Source of the DNA: Bog-1181 sp964565765
Lineage (GTDB): Bacteria; Oederibacteriota; PGYV01; Palsa-1178
NCBI GenBank assembly: GCA_964565765.1
Contig: CAZMGF010000001.1
Span: 1-64,000, forward strand
Length of the DNA: 64,000 bases
Direction of reading: 5' to 3'
Shown: one piece after another, positions 1 through 6,985 of the stretch
Layout: each line of letters begins with the position of its first letter
Numbering within the stretch: the first letter of the stretch is position 1
The notes under the pieces: model-generated
What the model saw: only the letters and a program-made list of their open reading frames with translations
What the model was told of the DNA's origin: nothing
Databases searched by the model: none
Translations under genes and position numbers: made by a program

Positions 1-70
1 TGATGTCAGGAGGATGCGTTGCTTTGGCCCATAAACAACATTTGACAAAAACTCGGGGCTCCTCTTCCAG

Positions 71-697
71 GTGCTGACCGGATTTTTTACCGGCGCATTT
101 GTCCATTATGCCATAGCGAAACTTTTTGGCCCGCTGGTTTTTAGCAGGGGGTTTTGCGGGTACGCATGCTGGACCGCGATGGTCCTTGATTTTTTTCCAT
201 GGAAGCGCCCGGACGGAAGGGTTAAGGGAGCGGGGAAATACAGATACATTCATTTTTTTGCCGCGTCCGCTCTGGTTGCGGCGCTGCTCTATATTTTCAG
301 ATTTAACCTGAAGATAGGTTCAATGGCCTCCATATACTGGTTTACCGCCGGTAATATCCTTTATTATGCCGCGGGAATCACCCTGGCATATTTTCTCAGG
401 GATAACCGCGCTTTTTGCAAATATCTGTGCCCGGTGGCGGTTCTTATGAAAATACCCGCCAGGTTCTCGCTTTTCAAATTTGGGGTGGACAACAGCAAAT
501 GCACAAAATGCCGCGCGTGTGAAAAGATATGCCCCATGGATATAAAGATACTTGACTACGCCGCCGGGAACAAAAGGATACTTTCAACTGAATGCATACT
601 GTGCGGCGAATGCTCGTCGGTATGCCCGTCAAAGGCCATATCAATAACAAGCGGTTTTGACAGGGCGGCGGACGAATATATAAAATACAGGGAATAG
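71..697 (+). CDS. Polyferredoxin-like 4Fe-4S membrane protein (5' end uncertain)
   Basis: Membrane electron-transfer protein of the NapH/CcoG-like polyferredoxin type. From the GTG at 71 it shows CGYAC (C29, C33), two hydrophobic segments (about 62-78 and 88-108), FCKYLCP (C116, C120), and two 4Fe-4S motifs, C144/C147/C150/C154 and C175/C178/C181/C185, each last Cys followed by Pro. Family members normally carry another membrane segment upstream. No ribosome site precedes GTG 71, and the reading frame stays open back to 35, so the true start is probably elsewhere; a plausible N-terminal piece lies at 3-46 in another frame (see findings). It may pass electrons to the flavodoxin at 1553, but nothing shows its partner. 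Confidence 0.75.
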   Translation: MLTGFFTGAFVHYAIAKLFGPLVFSRGFCGYACWTAMVLDFFPWKRPDGRVKGAGKYRYIHFFAASALVAALLYIFRFNLKIGSMASIYWFTAGNILYYAAGITLAYFLRDNRAFCKYLCPVAVLMKIPARFSLFKFGVDNSKCTKCRACEKICPMDIKILDYAAGNKRILSTECILCGECSSVCPSKAISITSGFDRAADEYIKYRE

Positions 698-804
698 CAT
701 ATAAATATTAAACTGAAACTGCACTATTCCAAACAAAAATTTAACACAGTTGTCATATGTTATTGCCGGATTCACATATTTGAATTTACATCAAGGAGGC
801 ACAA

Positions 805-1545
805 ATGAAAAGAGTATCAAGGATAGTATTTGTTCTGGCAGCTGTAATATTATTATCAGCCTGCGCCCTGCAGGCGAAGGCAAAGACTTATGTCACGCCC
901 GCGGAGCTGGATCTTGTAAAGCTTTTGCCGCCGCCTCCGGCGCAGGACTCTGAGGCGACAAAAAAGGAAATAGAGGAGATACTCAATTTTCAGGAAAACA
1001 GGACGGATAAAATGACAGCATACGCCATGGCGGACCAGGAAATAAGCATATTCAGGTTTGGAGATGTGATGGGGGATAAATTCACAAAGGAAAACCTTCC
1101 AATAACCGAAGAATTCTTTCATAATGTTACCGCCAATGCCTCGGCAATATCAGGCCCGGCCAAGGATTACTGGAAAAGGCCCAGGCCCAGTGTTTTTGAC
1201 CCCAGGGTAAAGCCGTGTGTAAAGGTACCGCCGAACGCTGCTTATCCAAGCGGCCATTCAACCGCGGGCAATCTGATGGCCATAATTCTCGCCAATATGG
1301 TGCCTGAGAAAAGCTCTGAAATTTTTGGCCGCGGCTGGGCATTTGCCGTAAACAGGATAATCGGAGGGGTACATTACCGCAGCGATTCCGAAGCAGGCAG
1401 GATGGCGGCAACTGTTATTGCCGCGTATATGTTTAAAAACAGCGATTTTATGGCGGATTACGATAAATCAAGGGCTGAAATACGCAGAGTGCTCGGCTAT
1501 GATGAAAAAACTCCGGCCGCCACCGGCGCTAAAACAGGGAAGTAG
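805..1545 (+). CDS. PAP2 / class A acid phosphatase lipoprotein
   Basis: Non-specific acid phosphatase of the PAP2 (PhoN-like) superfamily, 246 aa. All three phosphatase motifs are present: K120...R127-P128 (KX6RP), PSGHS at 148-152, and R184...H190...D194 (RX5HX3D), so the vanadium-haloperoxidase-type histidine chemistry should be intact. The N-terminus is a hydrophobic signal with a lipobox (LSAC, C20), suggesting a lipoprotein facing the periplasm, where it would release phosphate from organic esters. A strong AAGGAGG site sits 7 bases before the ATG. This fits the phosphate-starvation genes further on, although no Pho-type box is obvious in front of it. The C-terminal 15 residues are low-complexity. 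Confidence 0.9.
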   Translation: MKRVSRIVFVLAAVILLSACALQAKAKTYVTPAELDLVKLLPPPPAQDSEATKKEIEEILNFQENRTDKMTAYAMADQEISIFRFGDVMGDKFTKENLPITEEFFHNVTANASAISGPAKDYWKRPRPSVFDPRVKPCVKVPPNAAYPSGHSTAGNLMAIILANMVPEKSSEIFGRGWAFAVNRIIGGVHYRSDSEAGRMAATVIAAYMFKNSDFMADYDKSRAEIRRVLGYDEKTPAATGAKTGK

Positions 1546-1552
1546 GCGTGTT

Positions 1553-2053
1553 ATGGCAAAAAAGATACTTATTGTTTACGGTTCACATGCAGGTTCTACA
1601 GCCGCAGCCGCGGAATTTATCGGGAAAACTTTTATAGAAAAAGGGGGCTCGGTTGATATTAAAGCGGCTAAAAAAGCAGGGAGCCCGTCGGGATATGATG
1701 CCGTTGTAATAGGAACAAATATAAGGGCCGGGCAGGTAAACGGGGCAATAAAAAGCTTCGTGGGACGCAATAAAAAGATTCTTGGAAAGGTGCCTGTGTC
1801 GGTTTTTGCGGTGTGCCTCACCATGAAAGATGATACAACGGAAAACAGAAAAAAAGTGAGCGCCTGGCTAGCGCCGCTCAAAGAATTAATTAAACCAGTG
1901 GATGAGGGGCTTTTTGCCGGGAAAGTGGAAATCGCGAAGCTCGGAGTTTTTGCCCGCTTTGTCGCTGAAAAAATGGCCAAACTAAATGATCAGGATCATA
2001 CCAATTCCGGCGCCATTAAATCATGGGCCGAAAACCTTTACAACAGGCTATGA
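1553..2053 (+). CDS. Flavodoxin-domain protein (HemG-like)
   Basis: A 166-aa FMN-binding flavodoxin-fold protein resembling the menaquinone-dependent protoporphyrinogen oxidase (HemG) subgroup. The phosphate-binding loop near the N-terminus reads YGSHAGSTAAAA (9-20), and the strand AVVIGTNIRAG follows at about 53-63. The frame is open further upstream, but ATG 1553, 7 bases after the phosphatase stop, starts exactly at the flavodoxin beta-1 strand and is preferred. Coupling to the phosphatase gene suggests one transcript. The substrate is unknown: HemG function would need heme genes nearby and none are in the window, so a general redox role is equally possible. Confidence 0.8.
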   Translation: MAKKILIVYGSHAGSTAAAAEFIGKTFIEKGGSVDIKAAKKAGSPSGYDAVVIGTNIRAGQVNGAIKSFVGRNKKILGKVPVSVFAVCLTMKDDTTENRKKVSAWLAPLKELIKPVDEGLFAGKVEIAKLGVFARFVAEKMAKLNDQDHTNSGAIKSWAENLYNRL

Positions 2054-2056
2054 GTA

Positions 2057-2425
2057 TCAGCCGGCTGCCAGCAGTTTTTTGACATTGCTGGAAAAATTTA
2101 TAAAACCATGCGGCTTGTTTAGATAGCCCCTGGCTCCAAGCCTCACGGCCTCGTCAATTACTTCCTGGGTTTTCACCGAAGAACACATCAGCACGTCTAT
2201 TGTGGATGTGGCGGGATTTGACCTTAATTTTCTCAGGGTCTCAAGGCCGTCCATTTCCGGCATCTCAACATCAAGTATTATAAGGTCCGGAATAACGTCA
2301 ATTGCGGTTGACAGCCCTTCTTTTCCGTTTGATGCCGTATAAATCGTATAGTCTTCCTTCGAAAGATAAATTCCCGCAAGCTTTTGCTGCAATGGTGAAT
2401 CATCAATAATAAGTATTTTTTTCAT
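2057..2425 (-). CDS. CheY-like single-domain response regulator
   Basis: A 122-aa receiver domain with no output domain. Acidic pair D8/D9, phosphoacceptor D52, switch Ser S82/S83 and conserved K104 (NKP) are all in place, so it should accept phosphate from a CheA-type kinase. It is the last gene of the minus-strand cheW-receptor-cheY operon; its GGAGG site lies inside the 3' end of the receptor gene and the two genes are 2 bases apart. CheA is encoded divergently at 5126. No flagellar or pilus genes are visible here, so the output (motility or another process) cannot be named. Confidence 0.9.
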   Translation of the reverse strand: MKKILIIDDSPLQQKLAGIYLSKEDYTIYTASNGKEGLSTAIDVIPDLIILDVEMPEMDGLETLRKLRSNPATSTIDVLMCSSVKTQEVIDEAVRLGARGYLNKPHGFINFSSNVKKLLAAG

Positions 2426-2427
2426 TG

Positions 2428-4410
2428 TCAGACCTCCTTGTTTTTCTTTGTTATCATTGACGGCAGGGCCGTAATAAACGAGAATATTTTGTCCGCAGCC
2501 TGAAGTACGGGGTGTTTAAGGGACGGATTTTGCTGGGAAATTTCATGGCCGTTGTGCTTTCCCACAACAAGCGTCAGGGCGGAAACCATATCGTTCAGGC
2601 GTTTTGACTGCTGGAGGAGACTGCTGCTTTCTTCCAGGGTTTCATTTGTGTTTTCCGTCATTTTGTTGATAACCCTTTCCATCTCCTCAACGCTGACGTA
2701 TATCTGATCGATTTCTTTTGACTGTTCTGCTGATGCACCTGCCACCTGGCTTATAAGGGCCGACATCATGGAAAAAGAATTGCCTATCTCGTCAAGGTCT
2801 TTCCGGACAGACGAGCTTATATCAACGCCAACCGACACATTTTTCTGGACCTCGCGGATAAGTTTTGTGGTATTTTTCGCCGCTACCGAGGATTTTTCAG
2901 CCAGGCGGCGGATCTCTTCCGCGACTGCGGCAAAGCCGCGCCCGGCTTCTCCTGCCCGGGAAGCTTCAATTGAAGCGTTTACCGCAAGTATGTTGGTCTG
3001 GAAAGCAATATCATCTATCGTGCTTATAATATCCGCGGTCTCGTCCGAGGATGTTTTTATTTTGTGTATTGAATTTATGGCTTTTTCCATATTAACAATA
3101 CCGCCGGTTGTTATTTTGTGGGTATCGTCGGTCATATTTTTTGCTTTTGTGGTGTTTTCTGCGTTGCGCGCGATCATGGCTGAGACAAGCTCAAGCGAGC
3201 CCGAGGTCTGCTCAAGCGAAGCGGCCTGCTCCGATGTACCCGAGTCAAGCATCTGGCTGTTCTTTTCTGATTTCTCGGCGGCTTTTGAAAGGCTGTCAGA
3301 AGCGTCCCGTATCGAGGATATTACGCGCTGAATCGGTGTGCTTATTGACCCGGCTATAAACAGGGCAAGTGCTATGATCAGCATAATGCTGAAAATAAGT
3401 ATCCAGCCTATGGATGTCCTGATTGAGTTCAATGATGAAAAGGCGGTGTTTTTATCAAGGTCGGCGATTATGGCCCATTTTAAAAAAGGTATTGATACCG
3501 GCGAATAACTTGATAAAACTTCGCTGCCGGAGTAGTTCTTTGTGAATTTGACAGAGGTTCTGTTATAATCTATGGCTTCATGCGCGGCTTCAGTATCGAC
3601 CATGTTGTGTTTTGAATTTATTTCCAGAAACGAGGCTTTCACAGAATGTTTTTCAGGGTCGATAAATGAGTTGGAACGCATCAGTTTATCCGGCCCGATA
3701 AGGTATACCTCGCCGATATAAGCGTCCTTGTCGGTGTGGCCGTTGCTTTTTACGGATTCCCTGAAGATGTCCGATTCCTGGGTGATCGAGTTTATAGAAT
3801 CCGCTGATATTGTGCAAATCATTACGCCGCGCGCAGCGCCTGATTCCATAAGCGGGGCCGAAAGAAAAAGCACCGGCCCGAACAGCCTGTCAAGCTGCTG
3901 GTAATCCTGGAGATTGAATCCTTTCATTCCGTTCAAAAAGGCCTTTGAAATATTTGTACCGGCATAGTCTTTTGATTTGATGTTTGAACCTTCTTTAATT
4001 GTGGATGAAACGCTGTATATAACCGACCCTGAAAAATTAACAAGCAGCACGTCCGAATAGTCGTAGGTATTCATAAAATCGGAAAAGAGATGGCTGTACT
4101 TTTTCCTTGCCAGCTGCCGCGCGGCCTGGTCGGACTGCTGAAAAGCTCCCTGAATTTCGTCATATGCGCCGGTGAAAGCCGGATCAACAGAAGCAAACAT
4201 CATGGAGCTTATCTTGAAGGAGAAAAACTTTTCTATCTGGGACTGCTTTATCTTGCGTATTGAATCAATGTTGGAAAATGAGAGAAGGTTCAGTATCTTT
4301 TCCATTTTATCCATCGCGTCGAATGTGATAATAAAGGCCGGGAAAATTCCCACCAACAGAAAAAAAACAAGAAGTTTAGTCTTTAGGTTTAAGTGTGTCT
4401 TCTTTTCCAT
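2428..4410 (-). CDS. Methyl-accepting chemotaxis protein with periplasmic sensor
   Basis: A 660-aa chemoreceptor. TM1 is at about residues 10-31, followed by a roughly 300-residue extracytoplasmic region of likely Cache type, TM2 at about 333-357, a HAMP-like segment, and a cytoplasmic signalling coiled coil. The hairpin tip carries the receptor signature (NILAVNASIEASRAGEAGRG). GGAGG stands 6 bases before the ATG. It is flanked by a CheW-like gene upstream and cheY downstream, with cheA divergent, so it probably feeds that array. The C-terminal 50 residues after the coiled coil lack an obvious CheR-tethering pentapeptide. The ligand is unknown. Confidence 0.92.
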   Translation of the reverse strand: MEKKTHLNLKTKLLVFFLLVGIFPAFIITFDAMDKMEKILNLLSFSNIDSIRKIKQSQIEKFFSFKISSMMFASVDPAFTGAYDEIQGAFQQSDQAARQLARKKYSHLFSDFMNTYDYSDVLLVNFSGSVIYSVSSTIKEGSNIKSKDYAGTNISKAFLNGMKGFNLQDYQQLDRLFGPVLFLSAPLMESGAARGVMICTISADSINSITQESDIFRESVKSNGHTDKDAYIGEVYLIGPDKLMRSNSFIDPEKHSVKASFLEINSKHNMVDTEAAHEAIDYNRTSVKFTKNYSGSEVLSSYSPVSIPFLKWAIIADLDKNTAFSSLNSIRTSIGWILIFSIMLIIALALFIAGSISTPIQRVISSIRDASDSLSKAAEKSEKNSQMLDSGTSEQAASLEQTSGSLELVSAMIARNAENTTKAKNMTDDTHKITTGGIVNMEKAINSIHKIKTSSDETADIISTIDDIAFQTNILAVNASIEASRAGEAGRGFAAVAEEIRRLAEKSSVAAKNTTKLIREVQKNVSVGVDISSSVRKDLDEIGNSFSMMSALISQVAGASAEQSKEIDQIYVSVEEMERVINKMTENTNETLEESSSLLQQSKRLNDMVSALTLVVGKHNGHEISQQNPSLKHPVLQAADKIFSFITALPSMITKKNKEV

Positions 4411-4440
4411 GATGTCCTCCGTAAGTGTTTTGAGAAATTG

Positions 4441-4926
4441 TCATATTTCCAGCCAGTCCATCCATTTAAAAAAGTTACCGGGGCTTAGCACGGCGGCAGT
4501 TCCGTGGGGGCACTCCGCGGTTCCTATCAGAGGCCCGTTTGCCGCCGAATAATCGCCGGAACCCACAGGCTTGATATCATTTTCTGAAAAACCAAAACTT
4601 CCAAGAAACGAACCGGCAAGTATGCCGATAAGGGCATTTCCGGACCCGGAGGATTTAATCATGATGATGCAGCTCTTTGCCGAGACATTATCCGGTTCTT
4701 TTGCGGATATGGAGCACAATGATATGACCGGACAGATTTCACCGCCGTAGTTTATAAGCCCGCGTATATATTCCGGGGCGCCGTTTACAAGAACCGTGTC
4801 CATACACGGTATTATTTCGCAGACATACTCATAATTCAGCGCATAAATAACGCCGCAGGAGGAAAAAATTATGTATAGATTTGAACGCATTTTTTCCGGC
4901 ATTGTACCGGAAGTTATCTGTTCCAT
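4441..4926 (-). CDS. CheW-like coupling protein
   Basis: A 161-aa protein with a CheW-type SH3-like fold: hydrophobic strands around YIIFSSCGVIYAL, EIIPC, and the family-typical PEYIRGLINYGGEICPVISL at about residues 50-70. It should bridge the receptor to CheA. The frame extends 12 codons further, but the internal ATG at 4926 has GGAGG six bases away and is taken as the start. It is the first gene of the minus-strand receptor operon. The C-terminal third is more divergent than in classical CheW, so a specialised receptor-linked CheW is likely. Confidence 0.8.
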   Translation of the reverse strand: MEQITSGTMPEKMRSNLYIIFSSCGVIYALNYEYVCEIIPCMDTVLVNGAPEYIRGLINYGGEICPVISLCSISAKEPDNVSAKSCIIMIKSSGSGNALIGILAGSFLGSFGFSENDIKPVGSGDYSAANGPLIGTAECPHGTAAVLSPGNFFKWMDWLEI

Positions 4927-5073
4927 AAAGGGCCTCCAAAAGCAAGTGTGATGCAGAAACAAGATTCTGTAATTCCTGCTGAATATACAAAAAGAATATT
5001 AATTACGGGTTAAGCGGCGGTAAATTTTTGCATTTATTGCGAAGGTTTTTACTTTAAAAAATTAAACCGCAGA

Positions 5074-5105
5074 TTAACCGCCGGTTAACAAACCAATGGT
5101 TTAAT
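5074..5105 (+). promoter_or_regulatory. Candidate Pho-type box and -10 before cheA
   Basis: TTAACC at 5074 and TTAACA at 5085 are 11 bp apart, and a TTTAAT -10-like hexamer begins at 5100, exactly 15 bp after the last repeat. The same 11-bp step and 15-bp distance are found before the porin (17956/17971) and pstC (20237/20252). A weaker TTAAAC lies at 5062. With only two good repeats the assignment to the phosphate regulon is an inference. Confidence 0.35.
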
Positions 5106-5125
5106 TCTCTGCGGAGGCAAAAGCC

Positions 5126-6739
5126 ATGGATGATATTAAAATAGAGCTCACAGAGGAACTTGTAGGGGAATTTGCGGAAGAGACCATAGGCAATTTAACA
5201 AAGGCACAGGCTGCTTTTGTCTCGCTTGAATACGCTCCCGGAGATTATGAACTTATCAATACGGCATTCAGGTCGTTCCATACAATCAAAGGATCGTCTG
5301 ATTACCTTGGAATGACAGCTATAAAAGAATTTGCCCATCACATTGAGGATATACTTGGGGAAGTGCGGTCAAAAAAAAGCAGGCTTAACACCCTTATAAT
5401 TACGGCCCTTCTGGAGGCATGCGACACCCTGAAAACAGAGGCCGCCCAGCTTAAAAGGCCGGGAAAATTTGACATGGAGAGGTTTAATTTTGATGTTTCT
5501 GTTATATATAAGGATTTTATAATGAAGACCATATCAAACAAAGCCGGGAAAAGCGGCATGGAGCCGGATAAAAACAGCAATACAGGCGCATATGATTTTT
5601 CTCCGGAAAACGCGCCGCGTGAGGAACTGGAAATCAGGATAGGATCGGAGAGGCTGAATAGTTTCATGGCAAACCTCGGTGAAATACTCGCGCTTGAGCC
5701 AGCGCTCAGGTTCAGCATGGCTGAAACAGCGGCGCAGTTTCCCGAAAAATCAGCTTTGATTGACAGAAGTTTTTCAAGATTTTCAAGGTCGATAGACAGG
5801 CTTAAAAGCAGCGCGTACGGACTTAAAATGCTTCCGCTAAAAAACGCTTTTATGAAAATGTCCAGGCTGATAAGGGATCTTTCTGTAAAATCCGGCAAAA
5901 AACTCAGGCTTATAACAAGCGGCGGCAATGTTGAAATGGACCGCGAAATAGTCGAATCGATAGCGGAACCCATGATGCATCTTATAAGAAACGCCTGTGA
6001 CCACGGCATTGAAACAGCCCTGGAAAGGCGCGTTGCCGGAAAGCCGGAGCATGGGTTCATTAATATAAGCGCCTCGATGCAGGAAGGGAACGTCATTATA
6101 AATATCAGCGATGACGGAGGGGGGATAGACAAAAATAAGGTGCTGAAAAAAGCGGTTGAGGCCGGGCTGGCCCGTGAAAACGCGGCGCTTAACGACGAGG
6201 ATATTTTTAAGCTTATTATGGCGCCGGGTTTTTCAACGGCGGAAAAAATAACCGACATTTCGGGCAGAGGGGTTGGAATGGATGTGGTGGCCAGGGCAGT
6301 CAACAAGCTTGGCGGGAGCGTAAAAATCAAATCCATACCAGGGCAGGGCACGAGGGTCTCCATGAAGCTGCCCGTGCTTCTTGCCGTTATTGAAGCTGTG
6401 GTGGTTCAGATAGAAAATGAAAAGTACGCCCTGCCGGCCGAGAACACTTTATATGCTTTTTGCGGCACCCATGATCCCGAGGACCCGGAAACAGACGAGA
6501 TAAAATTCGTGGACCTGTCCGCTGGAAGATGTTCTTCCGGAATGTTCGTCACTGTGGAATCCGGCGGAAAAAAGAGAGCCCTGAAAGTTGACAGGGTGCT
6601 TGCCCCGCAGCCCATTGCCGTCAAAAAAATACATTCGCTTAAGCTTGAAAATACAATTTTTTCAGGAGCCACGGTACTTGCGGACGGGCAGCCGGCCCTT
6701 ATAATATCGCCAGACAAGCTGGTAAATGCGGAAACATAA
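5126..6739 (+). CDS. cheA: Chemotaxis histidine kinase CheA
   Basis: A 537-aa CheA with an HPt domain (phospho-acceptor H52 in FHTIKGSS), a linker, a dimerisation domain (about 185-250), the kinase core with N-box (HLIRNACDHGIE), G1 (DDGGGID) and G2 (GRGVGMDVV) motifs, and a C-terminal CheW-like domain from about 400. There is no room for a P2 CheY-docking domain, making it shorter than the roughly 650-aa enteric type. GGAGG precedes ATG 5126. Transcribed divergently from cheW-receptor-cheY, from a 199-bp shared region that carries TTAAC repeats. Confidence 0.93.
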   Translation: MDDIKIELTEELVGEFAEETIGNLTKAQAAFVSLEYAPGDYELINTAFRSFHTIKGSSDYLGMTAIKEFAHHIEDILGEVRSKKSRLNTLIITALLEACDTLKTEAAQLKRPGKFDMERFNFDVSVIYKDFIMKTISNKAGKSGMEPDKNSNTGAYDFSPENAPREELEIRIGSERLNSFMANLGEILALEPALRFSMAETAAQFPEKSALIDRSFSRFSRSIDRLKSSAYGLKMLPLKNAFMKMSRLIRDLSVKSGKKLRLITSGGNVEMDREIVESIAEPMMHLIRNACDHGIETALERRVAGKPEHGFINISASMQEGNVIINISDDGGGIDKNKVLKKAVEAGLARENAALNDEDIFKLIMAPGFSTAEKITDISGRGVGMDVVARAVNKLGGSVKIKSIPGQGTRVSMKLPVLLAVIEAVVVQIENEKYALPAENTLYAFCGTHDPEDPETDEIKFVDLSAGRCSSGMFVTVESGGKKRALKVDRVLAPQPIAVKKIHSLKLENTIFSGATVLADGQPALIISPDKLVNAET

Positions 6740-6777
6740 CTTCCATATATTTGATATCTGAAATAAAAGGAGAAAAT

Positions 6778-6972
6778 ATGAAAAAGACTAAAGCGGCTTA
6801 TTTTGAGAAAAACATGGAAGAGGTAAAAAAGAAAATAATAAGGGACTCAATAACTGCCATGGATTCAAAATTTTCAGACGGAGACATGAAGAAATTTATG
6901 CTGCTTGATAAAGCCGGCCAAAAAAGTTTTGTAACATCAGCCTTTTCAGGGCAGGAAAACCGCAGAAAATAA
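6778..6972 (+). CDS. Small charged protein after cheA, unknown
   Basis: A 64-aa, Lys/Glu-rich, probably helical protein with no membrane segment or recognisable family. ATG 6778 is chosen over an upstream in-frame codon because AAAGGAG sits 6-7 bases before it. It follows cheA by 38 bp on the same strand and is probably co-transcribed, so a small chemotaxis-associated factor is conceivable, but the sequence gives no direct hint of function. Confidence 0.6.
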   Translation: MKKTKAAYFEKNMEEVKKKIIRDSITAMDSKFSDGDMKKFMLLDKAGQKSFVTSAFSGQENRRK

Positions 6973-6985
6973 TTATATATACTTT

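Noticed and set aside
5338..6363. 341-codon open frame on the minus strand inside cheA
   Set aside because: Ser/Leu-rich translation, no ribosome site, fully covered by a clear CheA; a shadow of its codon bias.
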